Of a DNA stretch of 64,000 bases, positions 27,150 to 40,515 are shown piece by piece. Origin of the DNA: Odontesthes bonariensis (lineage: Eukaryota; Chordata; Actinopteri; Atheriniformes; Atherinopsidae). The DNA is taken from contig NC_134526.1 of NCBI RefSeq assembly GCF_027942865.1, positions 9,766,284 to 9,830,283 of the forward strand. Direction: 5' to 3'. The translations under genes and the position numbers were made by a program. Numbering within the stretch: the first letter of the stretch is position 1; each line of letters opens with the position of its first letter. The notes under the pieces are model-generated. The model was not told the DNA's origin. It ran no database searches and saw nothing but the letters and a program-made list of their open reading frames with translations.

Positions 27150-30100
27150 ATGGGGAAGGAGGTAAATGGTGTTTCGCGGAGCAGGTTTGAGGTGAGTTAA
27201 CCATGTATAGTAACTGACAGTCATTGGCACTCATGCAGCATAGCTGTTAATAACGTTAGCATGTAGTCCTGCACCATGAATGTCTCTGTAATTATTGTAA
27301 AACTGCGCTCACGGCGAGGCTGTTGATACAGCTTCCGCAGTCAGTGTTTGGGATTAGGTCAAACACTGTTGTTTTGTTCAGACAACATACAGCCGAGGCC
27401 TGGCATGTCATTTTCGTTGAGGACACGGGTCGATGTTTTTCCATCAGCCTCGACGTTCGGTTCTTAGCTAATTTGAGGGGTTTTAATGGTGCTGAGATGA
27501 TGTCTGTCTTTCTTTTTGCTCCGTCAAAACAAAGACAATGAGGCCACACAGAGCACGCCGAAGCAAACACAGCTGGTGTCAGAAAAAAGGGAATCTGTCG
27601 ACTTCACTGTGGAGCTCTGGCTGTTTGATTAAAATCCTCGTTAATGAGATTGTAATTTCTGGGCAGGTTTTTTTTAATGCTGAACCTGGTATTTGAATAT
27701 ATGTGGCCGCTGCGGCGGTGGGGGCCTCTGGTTGTGACTGCTACCTGCACCCGGTATAGCACACAAATATCAACAGATTGTCCCAAACCGCCACAACGTA
27801 ACCCACAACCCAACTTGTGCTGATAGTCGGTTAACCACCCCATTAGACACAAGCTGCGATGTTGTTAATCGGAAGTATAACCGAAAACTTTTGTCTCGTA
27901 GCCACGCACGCGTAGCTTCATAAACGGGTGAAATCTCGTGTACAAATGTCATGTATCCGGCCGGTGACATTGGCCCTTGTAGCCTGAGCGCTTGATGTTG
28001 TTTAATCCCCAGCTAGCATGGGATTTGTGTGTGGTTTTATTTATTTTTAACGATGCAACAGCTGACGACTCAGAAGACTCAGGCCGTTACCTTCTGGCCC
28101 GACAGCTGCGGTGGAGCTGCTAAGCTAACTGGATTTCTGACAGGAGGAAAGCGGAAATGGTCTAGCTCGGCCTTCAAAATAAAAGTATATGATTAATTTA
28201 CTACAGTTTTCTTTCTGACTTATTTTCTTTTAAACTAGATGCACCTCAAAATAAGCACAACTGATATTGTGGGAGTCTGCCCTTTTCACCAAGCGTCACA
28301 ATTTAAGAGTCCTGAATAAACCTGCTGTATCTGAAAGCAAACTTGGGTTTTGAATACAACTTCATACAAAGGGTTGTCACAGGATTAAGCCAAAGAAGAT
28401 TCTTACACCTGCATTTTGACAAACGATTGAATTAATTTCAGTTTCATTTATGTAGTGCCAAATCACAACAAATGTCATCTCAATGCACTTGAAAAATAAA
28501 GTAAATTCAAGCCGATTATGATCCAGTTAATTGCAAGCCAGTTGTAATCCAGGAAAATCCAAAATCTAAATGAGTCCTATTCATATAATGGCAAATAAAA
28601 CTAAGGTTTAGCTCAGAAAATCAACAGATTGGCTCGAAGCTTCCCCATCTTGAGCATTCACAAGGTAACAGTGCAGAGGAAAACGCCTTTTTAACAGGAA
28701 GAAACCTCCAGCAGAACCAGAGCCAGGATGGGCGGCTATCTACCTCTTGGCCGTTGAGAGGTCACCAGGCAATATAACACCAGGCAATGAAAGAGAAACT
28801 GTCAAAAATAATGACTGATTTACATGTAGAGTAAAGAGAGAGAGCCAGGCTTCAGGAAGAAGTAGGTTGTGTAGAAGTTTATGGTAAAATTACCTCAACC
28901 TATGCTTGCTTTGTTACCTTGGTAAACATTTTTTGCAGGAAGTTTATGGGTGATGATAGATAGATACTTTATCCCTCCCCAAGGGGAAATTAAAATATCC
29001 AGCAGCTCATAAAAATAATAATCATTGTTCCAGTCATATAAAAGAGTAAATGAATCCAATAACTGAACAACAATATGGATAAAATAATACAAATGGATGA
29101 AGTGATGCAATTAAATACAATTAAAACAAGAAGTTTTCATCACTATTTTTTAGTTGTCTTAAAAAAAACCTCCCTGATGGTCAGTTATGGTGTCAGAATA
29201 TAAACAAGAAAACCAGGTGCACTTTATGGCAGGACTGCCTTGTAGTTGAAAAACAGTTTGTGGGAGTACATAGTTTTCATACTTCCACATTTGGTGGATG
29301 ACCAAAGAGCAGTGATTAAAAGGGTTAAAATACAAAACATTCAGAGTGGGAACCAACAAACCTTTTTTTTTTTTTTTTTTCTAAAAGAAGGTATGTTGGA
29401 GCTGAAGCTAATATATCAATGTCTGTTGTGTAGGCAGCAGATGTACATTTTATTGATATTCAGGCTGAGACTTCCTGTTCACTGCTCTGGTCATTAATAG
29501 ACAGGCATACATTTTATGCTAATAAAAAGCTATGCCGTTGCTAGGAGATAGTTTATGGTCTGATGATTGTATTTTGGTAAATGTTCTTTGCTTTGTTTGC
29601 TCTCCACACAGACTGTTAACATATCTAAAGCCCATCTAGAGGTGATTGGTCAATACCACTCTGACTTCAAATGGAAACCAGAGGGCTTAAAGTCCTATTG
29701 CTTGACGACATGTTCAACATACTCAGTTAGCTACCTCTTTGTTTACATTACTGAAAAATATGACCAACTTCATGGTTGTGATATATTTTTGCCTATTTCT
29801 TTATTTGATTGGCTCTGTGCTGTCAGTCTACAGCAACCCTGTCTGGTAAACTATTCTGTGTGACATCTATTCTTTTATTTTCAAAGTTTCAAATAAAAGC
29901 TGATAAGTCATTTTTTTATTTCAATTAAATAATTACGGTACTGTAATTACAAAAAGACTGTGACCAAAAGTGCAACAGTTATGGTAGGGCATCAGAAGTT
30001 TCGTGGGACTTTTACTTTGAAAGGTGGCAGAGAAAGTTAAATTAATTTATGTGCATTTACTAATCTTTTGTGTACTAGCCTATAACAAAAGCCCCTAATA

Positions 30101-33100
30101 ACGACAACCTGAAAAGTAAACTGAGAATAATTTATACATATATTTTGTAATTTATGAATTTTTTTTTAAATATTAACAGATTTATGATTGTATATTGTGC
30201 TACCTGGCAACCTATAATATGTGCTATTGAAGTATTTAAAGTAGATCCAACTGTAGCAGTTAATTATAGCTGACTGCTTGTCTTTACAATATTTGATGTC
30301 AATATAACAACATAAAACCTGAGCACAATATAAATATATATGTTGCTATTTTAACAGACATGAAATTGGGGTGGTAGAGATTGTTGAACCACACCAACAA
30401 TTTAACAATGTGTGGCTCCACTGAATCTAAAGGATGCAGTTTTAAATTTGAAGGTCTAATTTTAGATCAAATGACACATTAACTTGAATTAGAACATAGA
30501 TTTACCATCTGTACACAGATCTGTTGTCTGTCATTTGAAGGCCTCTGCTTCCACTTTACACAATCTTTTTTTCCAATAAAAAAAGATAACAGGACTCCCT
30601 CATAGTAAACCATATTTCTCTACATGTTTTGTGTAACTTTTGTCCACACACCCCCAGAGTAAATAGTTGCTTGCTGAGATGAGCTGTCTTTTGACTGAAA
30701 TGAAGAATGATCGTAACTCGATCTCAGCATCTATCCGGTCGACTCTGTTTTCTGTCAGCTTCCAATGTTTTGACAATTTATCCCTTTCAAATGATAAACT
30801 GTGAAATATAGGGTCTGGTCTTGGGTCTGGTGCATCCTCTGAAATATAATCACATTTTGGTTTGCTCTACTGTTGTCTTTAGCCAGAACACACTTTTTTT
30901 TTTCTTTAAAACCTCCTCCCAGCCTTCCATCACTGATTATAGCTGACCAGTGGAGAAAACATGATGCTCACATTCATGGAGCATCATGTTCGTTTTATGT
31001 TAGATTACAGAAGAGGACGGTGTATATGCCCGTTGAAAATGCACATCTGCCTCTTTAGAAACGACTCTGGATTATTTGGCCAGAAAGAAGCACTCTGGAA
31101 GGCGAGCTCTTCCAGCCGGTTTGCCCCAAATCCAACCCTCTTTTCTCCTGCAAAATCCTGACAGGCAGCCCCTACGTAAACAGCTGTGCACGTCTATAGA
31201 GTTTGTGTGTTAATCAGAGAGACATAGAAAGGCTTTGACCCAGAGCCGACTGCCTTTTCAAAGGTCTAAGCATTAATTTCAAATGGCAGACATGTCCGTT
31301 TGTCTTTTGTGTTGATGAATGGCTTTGTAAGTCCCTCAAAATCTTAAGCTATTGTGTGGTTTGGGTTGGACACCCATAATTAAAATGGCACTCTGCTAAA
31401 TTATTTCTTTTGTTTCAGGCAATACATAATCACATGATTTATTTTTGGGTTAGGGACTGGTGATGTTTGTATTTACAAATACGTTGTTGATCATGTCACA
31501 GCTGTTTGCCTTTTGTAGATACTGTGTGCAGTTTTTTATTTACACACCAGAGCCCTTAATTACTCCTCCCCTGGTTCAGATTTATTTTTCCAAGGCTGTG
31601 GTGGGAAAATGGATTGGACCAGATGTTGCTTTATCCGTGGATGCTCCTAAACATCATTGTCAGGCATTTCACAATATAGCAAAGTATGAGTTTCCACAAA
31701 TTATGAGTACCCTTCATCTTCAGTGAGTGTGTGTGTGTGTGTTTGCATTTTAATGAATGCTAATTTATTATCTTCTTGTGTACTGAAGCCCTTTTTTGTA
31801 CATTATGGACTCTGATTTGTGCTGGCACAGCATCCAATTATTTGTGGGGAAAATTAGCTGTTCGCAGAAGCTGGACCACTTCTGAGAGTCTTAAGATATA
31901 TTGCAGCTGACTCTAGTTAAAACTTGTGATGCTTGCTGATGTGGATGTCACTGCAACCTCACAAGTGTAAACAACACAGGAAGCTAAAAATATTCGTTCA
32001 TGAAAGATAACATGAAAGCGAAGGTCGTTGCAGTTCAGTGGTCGACAGGACAATGTCCTCAAATGCTGATTTTTGCTTAGAAGACACAAAATTCGGTCCT
32101 CTGTGCAGTTTTATCTTCTGTCACCTTCGGTGTTTCCCAAGAATTGACATTGAATCCATCTCAGCTAATGGGACTACAGTCATTTAGCCTTGATTATGTG
32201 TTGGGGCCATCTTTGAGTGAGGGGAGTGGATGGAAGGGGCCCAAACCACATTAAGATGGGTGGCCTGGGCTGATGTTCTTTTCTGCTTCATTTCAGATGT
32301 TCACGAATAGTGATGAGGCTGTCATCAATAAGAAGCTTCCCAAAGAGCTTTTGCTACGGTGAGTGACATGTTAATACTCTCCAGCTTCTCAGGAGGGCTT
32401 TTATTTGTTTATGTTTTGAACATTCATAAAAGGTGTTGCGTGTACTCCAGTCTCGCTATGGACCAGCACTGCTAATCATACACAACAACACTTTTGGGTT
32501 TGCACCACCCTCCTTTATGTAACCTTTAAACACCGACACACACACACACACACACTGTGCATCTTAAGATGATATATCATAAATTCACTTGCCCACCCAA
32601 CAGGACAGCAATTCCCCTTCATTCCCCACCCTACACTGCTCCCCCAGTACCAAAAGTGTAATTAAAAGCAGTTGCTCATGGCAATAAAACATTTACATCG
32701 ATTTCAGGAGAGAGAGGGGGGGAAAAAAAACCAAAAAACGTGAGAGCCACTCAGCAAACAGAAAATGGAGGCCATAACTCAAGCTTCAGTCTTGCCAGAC
32801 AAGCTGCCTGTGCTGCGGCTGCTTGGCCAGGTGCATTGCTGTGATTTGTGAGGCTGCTGCAACTTGCTGCAATCCTGTTTTAACCCAAATCCTCTTTGCT
32901 GCATTGTAGGAGCCTATAGTTCACATCTTTGCTTCCTCGGCGTCTTCTTCTTACATTAAGAAAGCATCTTTCCAGCAAACAGGGCTAACCTATATCCTGC
33001 TGACAGTCAAAGATGATATTACCTGATTTAGACAAACATCTTTACTGTGAGTGAAAACAGATGCAGGGTTGAGTTGAGGGCAGCTTAGTGTTAAGAGGAA

Positions 33101-36100
33101 GCTTCTGGCAGCGGTGATTAGATTGTCTTAACCATCCCTGTCTGTCTCCCAGAATCTTCTCCTTTCTGGATGTGGTGACACTCTGTCGCTGTGCCCAGGT
33201 CTCACGGGTGAGTCGGTGTTCACTGTGTACGTGTGTTTATGCATGCGTGTTTTAATGTTTTGAGACTAAACTTGACTCTAAATGTCTGTTCCTTCCCTCT
33301 CCGTCTTTAGTCCTGGAACGTTCTGGCACTGGATGGCAGCAACTGGCAGCGAATCGACCTCTTTGATTTTCAGAGGGACATTGAAGTGAGCAAATCCTAA
33401 ATGCCTTCCACTTACTCTTATGTTGCTTCACCCTCAAATTATCTCAAACGAGCCGAAGAAGCAAACGCAGCAGATTAAGTTGATTGTTTTTGTCGCAGGG
33501 CCGGGTGGTTGAGAACATTTCAAAGCGATGTGGGGGGTTCCTTCGGAAGCTGAGCTTGAGGGGGTGCCTGGGTGTGGGCGACAGCGCCTTAAGGTGAGTT
33601 TGGTGAGAACTCAGCCCGACAGAGTCTCCCTTAAGTTCAGACACTCGGATGAGACGGACAGCCAGTTGATGTTTTTAGTTTATTTTTTTTCTGTAGGACT
33701 TTCTCACAGAACTGCAGGAATATTGAGCTGCTTAGTCTGAACGGCTGCACCAAGATCACTGACAGGTATGTGTGTGCTTAATGCAGCGCTGCAAATATAT
33801 GTAATGGACTTTGTCCTTGTAAATGTTCACTCTTCCTCTTTGCAGCACGTGTAATAGCCTCAGTAAGTTCTGTCCAAAGCTGAAGCACCTGGACCTCGCC
33901 TCCTGTACTTCCATCACCAACTTGTCACTTAAAGCTCTCAGGTGTGTCGCATCAGCAGTGTGATGGATACTTACAACACACATAGTGTATAGTTTTCTTT
34001 TTTTTTTTTTTTTCTCCAAGCTGAAATATCCATCCTTCTTTTTCATCATTCTACCTACACCAGCCACAAATAAGATTTGATTTGTAGGTTTGATTTATAG
34101 ATTTTACAAAACTGTGTCGAGCTTTGTGTTGCTTACTTTAGTTGTGTGATCTTTATATTTTTCTCTTTCTTTGTCATTTCTGCCATCTTTCCCAAGTTTC
34201 TGCTTCTTACCTTTCTTTCTTCCTTCTCCCAGTGAGGGATGTCCCTTGCTGGAGCAGCTGAACATCTCCTGGTGTGATCAAGTCACAAAGGATGGCATCC
34301 AGGCCCTGGTGCGCTCCTGCCCTGGACTCAAAGGTCTTTTCCTTAAGGGCTGCACACAGGTACTGTTTGTTCCGCAGAATTTGCTGCATATCAAAAAAAA
34401 TCCTGTGTAAATATATCATTAAAAGACTGGAGGTTGAGGTGGCAGTGTTTTCTCATATCATTCTAGTTTATTTTATATTAGTTTAAAAAGGAACGCTGTT
34501 ATTGCAACTCCAAATGTAAAATGCATAATGTCTGATGTTAAAGAGGACGCTTTTTAAAGAAAGACCTGCCAGACACTATTTACAGCAAGTGTATCATCGT
34601 TTAATCATTCATTTAAATGTGGAAAAGGAAAGGACATGCAAACTCCAATGTTAGTGGTGTTGCCTGAACTTTGTTTTTTTTAGTTTGTGATTCTGTTTAA
34701 CTATATTGTGCCATACTGAGACTCGTTTGGATATGTTTAACAGCTCTTTAAAGCAGGGTAATTTATGTTATCTTGTGAGGCAAAATTAGTTTGATTTCAA
34801 TATGGTATCTCCACTGTTACTATCTTCCCACAGCTAGAAGATGAGGCCCTGAAGCATATTGGGGCTCACTGTCCAGAGCTGGTTACACTTAACTTGCAAA
34901 CATGCTCAGTAAGTATGCTTTTCAAGATGGAAACATTTTTTAGAATGACTACTCAAATTTTGTCTGATGTTCATCTAAATTAGAAATGTAGATAAACACT
35001 CGTGCCACTCACTCTCCAAATGAAGTCGGATCTCTGCTGACTCGGGAGACCCCGTCTAGTCGATCGTGATGCTGTGCAGTTGAGGTTCCTGACAGCTGAA
35101 CTACATTTGCGGTAGCAGAGTTCAGATGAGCTTTGAAGATGTGGAGGAGAAGGATATCATGCACAGAATGACCAAGAAAGCGTATAACTTTTGTTTAAAC
35201 ACCTCTATCGTTGCTCAAGTTGCTTTTATCAGATTTGACAGGCAATTCCATAAATGTGGTTTGTATGTCCCAGAGAACATTGTTATCACAGTTATGTTAA
35301 TCTCCCCTTTCATTTAGCTAGGGACCGATGCTAGCTGCCTGAAACAACTGCCCAGAGTTGTGTGTTGATTGCCGTGGCGGGACTTGCAAAAAAGGACTTT
35401 GACGAAAGAACAGAGATTAAACCGAAGAATCATCAAATCCAGGCTGGAAAATGTGTGCAAACGCTTGTATTTAGTAACTTGTATTTACTATTTTCGCAGC
35501 AGTAACTCAGAGCTGTTTAGGAGACTTGCTAAATGTCTATGAAAAATTCTGGAGCATTCCCTCCAACAGAACTCTTTCCATTCATCAATATCTCCCGAAT
35601 GTCTCGACAGCTCTCCTCAGATTATACCACGACATGTCAGTTGGGTTTAGGTCAGGACTCTGACTTGGAGCGTTCTTTACAACATACACTTCCAAACACA
35701 TCTTTCTGATCAGAACATCTAACTCAGAAGCGTCTGAAGAAGTCATTGTTGAATTGTGAATGAAGACGAAACTTTTCTTTTACTCTCTTTATTAAACACA
35801 TTGTTGTTAGTTCCATGGGCTTGTGTTTGTCTATATTTGTGACTTGGACAAAGATCAGACCACGTTTCTTTGAGAAATCCATTCAAAAAGACAGATTTAA
35901 ACTGCCCTTAAGAGTTTAAATCAAGTACCCTGAATCTGAAGTTTTGTGATAAAATGGAAACGTACCCGAATGCAGTTAGCCTCATTTAGATATTTCTCCT
36001 TCTCATGGTACCAGGACTAAATTTACCAGCACAACCAACAACAGATTTATTCTCTTGGTCTCATTCCTTTGGAGGTGTTGCCTCCTCACTGCGACACTCT

Positions 36101-39100
36101 TCTTTATTTGTGTTAGTTCTTTGAAACCTGTTTCTCCTCTGTTTAAATGCTTAAGTGTTTTCTTGAACCTAACTTGGAACAGAAAAATGCAGGGGAAAGG
36201 AAATTGCTTTTATAAGCTGAGATGGTATAAGAAATTCTATAAAGTTGTAAGCATTGCCTCAGTTGCCTTTGATTCATACCTAGCAGAGAGCACAGCACTG
36301 GGGAAATGTTTTGCATGGCATGTTTTCACTTTTAACAGTGGATGCAGATTCGAGTGCACCACCCCACCCCACCCATCATCGCACACAAACGCATACTTTT
36401 CTCTTTCTGTGAGCAGCAGATCACAGATGAGGGCCTCATCACAATTTGTCGGGGTTGTCACCGCCTGCAGTCTCTGTGTGTGTCGGGTTGTGCCAACATC
36501 ACAGACGCCATCTTGCATGCCTTGGGACAAAACTGCCCCCGCCTCAGGTGAATCCGCACACCCACACAACCAACCTCATTGTCAATTTAGTTATGGACAA
36601 TTTCCTAGACCCTGCAAAATATGATCAGCCCGTTTAGTTTGAAAATGATGGACTGCGGCTTGGTTTGTGAGTGACTGGAGGTCTGATGTCTTAGTCTCTC
36701 TTGAAACAAAGAGACTCGGTGTCGCACCTTTTGTGTAATTCCTGTTTCTGCTTTCAGAATATTGGAAGTGGCTCGCTGCTCTCAGCTTACAGATGTGGGC
36801 TTTACTACATTAGCGAGGGTAAATTGTGATATAAACCTTTTGATTGCATGCTTATGCACAGCAAAGTTGAAGACTCATTTTTGCCCTTTTGGAATGATTC
36901 GTTCCCAAAAAAGCACAACCTCAACAAACAGTGGCTCTCTGTAATTTCTCTGCAGAATTGTCACGAACTCGAGAAGATGGATTTAGAAGAATGTGTGCAG
37001 GTAAATAAGTGTCTCATATATGCGATCTGCTGTTATAATGGCAATATACTATCTACTGTAAGTTTCGTTTTCATTTTGCTCAGATCACAGATGGAACACT
37101 CATTCAGCTTTCTATCCACTGCCCTCGCTTGCAAGTCCTGGTGAGTGCTGCTTCCTCCTTTAAATCTAGTTTTGCTCCTGTGTCATTAGCACGCACCATG
37201 ACACAGCTTGTTTTTTTTGTTGTTTTTTTTTCAACGAACAATTGAGTAATGGAGCTTCTGTTCTGGTACCACTATTTCCCTGAAGAGTCTATCTCACTGT
37301 GAGCTGATCACTGACGATGGCATCAGACACCTTGGCAGTGGCCCTTGCGCCCATGACTGTCTGGAAGTGATCGAGCTGGACAACTGCCCCCTTATCACAG
37401 ATGCCTCGCTGGAGCACCTAAAGAACTGCCATAGTCTGGATCGCATTGAGCTCTACGACTGCCAGCAGATCACCCGCGCAGGCATCAAGAGACTAAGGGT
37501 GAGTTGTGTTGGCTAACAGTCGTAAGTAAGTGCTGATTCACTCACTTTGTAAACTCAACATATGCTCGTTGGTGAGAAATGTTTTCACTATCAGAACTGC
37601 ATGTGCATGTTTGCTTTATTCTGGGATGCTCACAACCCTCAATACTGCCAAATAGATTGGTGTTTGTTTCAGGTTTTCAGGCTTTTTTTGGCTTGTGCAG
37701 TACCATTTATTTATGTAAAGTAGACCTTTTACAGTGAAAGAGTCTTCCACTAAACAGCCATTTAGTATTAGTAGAGTCAAACTCTTTAGATTTGTTAAAA
37801 CCCCAGCACAAACATAGTTAACACTTAAGTTGCTATGTGAGGGAACCACATATCAGATGTTTCTAATGTCCTTTTTAATGTATAATGCATAAAATCCACT
37901 CGAGGCTTACCTAATTTGCCTACTTTGTACTACTTTCCTCATCTTTTCTCCTGTTTGTGACATGGAAATCAATCTTAGCAGAGATTATGAGGGATATCTC
38001 AATTCCTAAAATGCACCCGGAGGACAGAGGAGGCTTACTGGAGAAGCTATAAGCAAGGATTAACCGATATATCCTTTGCCGAAGTGTTTTTGGTATTCAT
38101 GGCATTTAAAGGGGGTACGACATATTAATCCTGGATTAAAAGAAATTATTATAAAAACAATCCTCAATGCTCATCTGACAAATCCATTTCTCGAAAAGTT
38201 GGGAAAGTTTGCTTAACAAAACATAAACTTGAATCTGTCGTTTGTTAATGTTGTTCCGTGTTTTTCACTGTTCGACTCTTATTGTTTGTCTATAACTGGA
38301 TTCAGAAAAAGTAAACAAATCTAGCATTTGAAACCAGCAGCACACTCAAAGGTTGAGATGGAGGCTAAGGAAGACAGAAGTATGAAATATAGATATATAG
38401 ACACCATTCTGGAAGATTCTACATTCGGCAGATTTGTGACAGATCAGGCTTTTAGCAAAGAACTTTGGTCTTTCGTATTCTACAATATACAATTTTGTGA
38501 GTCTGGAGAAATGTCAGTGTGTAAAGGCCAAGACTTGAAACCACAATTAGATGTATTCGACAATTGATCCCCTCAGGCAACAGTGCATGAGAAACTGTCA
38601 CGCCACCATGATCAATAAAACCATATGAGCTCAGAAGTGTCTTGGAGAACCATTAGAGACCACCCGGACTGTTACCAGCGAAAGGTGCCAGAGATGGTGT
38701 CTTAGATGGTTGGGGGGTTGTATTAGCTTTTATGGCCTGGATTACTTGCATATGTGAGGGTAACATTGATGCAGAGAAGTATACTGGAGACTTGGTTCTT
38801 TTCTGGTGGCCCGCTTCTGAGCAGCTTTTAGCTTAAGCTCGCTTGTCAGGAAGGCTTCCTATTGTCCAAACTGAGAGCGCTCTGAGTCTTGTCTACTACA
38901 GGTATGACAATTAAGCATGTTCACATGACTCTAGGGGGTTTCGGGGATTGTCATGGTGGTCTGTATAAAAACATAATGGGACCAAAATTGTACGATATCA
39001 AGTTTTTCAATTCCGGTCTACCACACCCAGATAATACAAATTCCAACATTGTTGCTCTCAGTTACCTACTTTTCTTCTGTTTCTTTTGTCAGACGGTTAA

Positions 39101-40515
39101 ATGTTTCAGAAATTGTGGCTGAACATCAGTCTATTATGAGTCCATGCCGACTTGCAACCTCTTGAAGCATTTCCAGTCACTCTTTAAATGGCCAAGTTGA
39201 GCTTTAACTGTAGTTAACAGCAGATGTAACCATGCTAACTGACAACTAAACTAAAAGAGTCAAAACTAAATATCCTTTTTGTGAGTTGTGTGTTTTCTTT
39301 AAGTGCTATTTCAAGTCTTAAGCCACTGAGCAGTCTAACCTAAACAGACTATTAAAGATGTGGTATTTACTGACTTACCTAAAGTAGTTCTCAGCTTCTC
39401 CTCTAAAGCTCTGTTCACACTGTGCGGGTCTCGATCATCCCAGCTGAAAGATGACTAAAGCAAAAGAGTTGTGGCTAAAATTGGAGTGACTGCTGCTACT
39501 ACCGAGGTCTCCAAACCAACCAACAGGAACGTAGCATGGAATGATTCAGTGGTCGAAGCGATTCTGGTGCCGATGCCAAAACAAATTTAAACAACGTTGA
39601 TGAACAGAAGCAACTCTGGATGAGTTGCAGCCGCAGAAGTCTATTCTGTACGATGTTTCCTTCTACTCTGACCATATTGTGTTAAAGACCCAGCCTCGAG
39701 GGAAACGTACGATTTCTGAGCTGTACAATAGTGAACGTAATGATACACATCTCAGTAAACTGTGCTTTTTTTTTTTTTTTTTTTTTTTTTCCAGTTCTAC
39801 AGCATATAAAACTTACTTTCTATTATCATGGCGCTTAGAATCCGTGTTGCGGTTCACCGTTGCGGTCTACCACGAGTCAGCAGGTATCATCATCATCGCA
39901 CACATCAAACATGATCTCGTAGTCCATCAGATGCTCATCGTGACGACTGAAAATGGCACACTTTGTAGCTACCTTTAATCTTTGTAAAATGTTTCAGAAG
40001 AGCTTTGACTGGTGCGCCGCAGCTTCTCAGCACCAGTGACGGCACTAAGCATAATGCATGGGCGGGAGTCGGATGACATGGATTCATACATTTTGTCCAA
40101 AATGAATTTGGATATCTGAGTCACTGCACCACCCACTTGAAAGGATGAATCAAAATTAAGCTGTTAAAACAAATTGTCTTCTCGACAGCAGTGAGCGAAC
40201 ACTCTGTCCACATCAAGCTGGGTTTGTCATTATCGGTTCTCGTGTCTATCTTTTTATTTTTAACATCAATCGGAGCATGACTCGGTTGGAAAACAGGAGT
40301 TTGGTGCTTGTACGTTTTTCAGATGTATTGAGCTACTTGGAGCAGCTTCCCATATATTTGTATGAGCCATTAACACATTTCCACATGTCGTTTCTTTTTC
40401 TCCTCAGACTCATCTGCCTAACATCAAAGTGCATGCATACTTCGCTCCTGTCACTCCACCCCCCTCCGTGGGGGGCAGCCGTCAGAGGTTTTGCCGCTGC
40501 TGTGTCCTGCTATGA
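27150..40515 (+). CDS. fbxl20: F-box and leucine-rich repeat protein 20 (15 coding exons)
   Basis: FBXL20 is the substrate receptor of an SCF ubiquitin ligase; in mammals it targets the synaptic protein RIM1 among others. Coding exons: 27150-27191, 32297-32358, 33153-33207, 33311-33385, 33499-33593, 33697-33765, 33846-33941, 34233-34359, 34834-34908, 36417-36547, 36758-36818, 36956-37000, 37084-37140, 37286-37498, 40408-40515. They total 1311 nt, or 436 aa, equal to human FBXL20. Exon 1 gives only MGKEVNGVSRSRFE. The F-box (residues 22-70, LPKELLLRIFSFLDVVTLCR) spans exons 2-4. The rest is about a dozen Cys-containing LRRs with the recurring L..C..ITD pattern. The protein ends CCVLL: Cys-Val-Leu-Leu is a CaaX box ending in Leu, suggesting geranylgeranylation and membrane anchoring. 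Closest alternative is fbxl2, but exon 1, near-identity to FBXL20 and synteny favour fbxl20. Confidence 0.95.
28435..28800. repeat. Dispersed teleost repeat, fragment
   Basis: Starts with TTTCATTTATGTAGTGCCAA-type words and ends with the AACAGGAAGAAACCTCCAGC block typical of a very common fish interspersed repeat, followed by GGATGGGCGGC. The first part (GATCCAGTTAATTGCAA) recurs in diverged form at 45590-45690, supporting a family. I do not assign a class. Confidence 0.6.
28945..29110. repeat. Dispersed repeat with CCCCAAGGGGAAATT motif
   Basis: GATAGATACTTTATCCCTCC followed by CCAAGGGGAAATTAAAATAT and CAGCAGCTCATAAAA is the recognisable end of a common teleost dispersed repeat, probably a LINE 3' tail. 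A weaker copy (GATAGAACTTTATCAATACC, AAAGGAAATT) lies at about 25848-25885. Confidence 0.55.
32533..32556. repeat. (CA)n microsatellite
   Basis: A short run of about 11 CA units in fbxl20 intron 2. Confidence 0.85.
34909..36416 (+). other. fbxl20: fbxl20 intron 9
   Basis: About 1.5 kb. Positions 35530-35900 resemble, on the minus strand, a fragment of a Tc1-like element (listed separately). The intron ends in GAGCAGCAG, giving alternative AG acceptors three bases apart; the CAG-start at 36417 gives the expected Gln-Ile-Thr-Asp-Glu. Confidence 0.65.
35530..35900 (-). mobile_element. Tc1-like transposon fragment
   Basis: ACATGTCAGTTGGGTTTAGG, then TCAGGACTCTGACTTGG, is a string I recognise from a widespread teleost Tc1/mariner-type element read on its non-coding strand. 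Flanking words (TCTGATCAGAACATC, AGATCAGACCACG) fit a degraded copy. The ends are not defined and there are many indels. Confidence 0.45.
37499..40407 (+). other. fbxl20: fbxl20 intron 14
   Basis: A 2.9 kb intron before the last coding exon. It carries a degraded DNA transposon (38180-39120) of the same family as those at 43.9 and 54.1 kb. Positions 39400-40250 include a T-run (39765-39791); a short open stretch there is not assigned to any family. Confidence 0.65.
38180..39120 (+). mobile_element. Degenerate DNA transposon, GAAAAGTTGGG-TIR family
   Basis: The left edge (CCATTTCTCGAAAAGTTGGG) matches the terminal motif shared with the elements at 43.9 kb and 54.1 kb. Inside, ACCACCCGGACTGTTACCAG and GGGGGGTTGTATTAGC, then GTAACATTGATGCAGAG, correspond in order to the coding strand of a transposase segment I recognise from common fish elements. 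It is full of frameshifts. The right edge is unclear. Confidence 0.55.

Larger units (their letters stand above)
27192..32296 (+). other. fbxl20: fbxl20 intron 1
   Basis: A 5.1 kb intron after the 42-nt first coding exon. It contains two repeat fragments (28435-28800 and 28945-29110) and a short 11-bp-arm hairpin at 30959-30989. No coding sequence was recognised in the rest. Confidence 0.7.

Noticed and set aside
30959..30989. Short hairpin with 11-bp arms in fbxl20 intron 1 as a microRNA
   Set aside because: Arms are too short for a microRNA precursor; likely coincidence.
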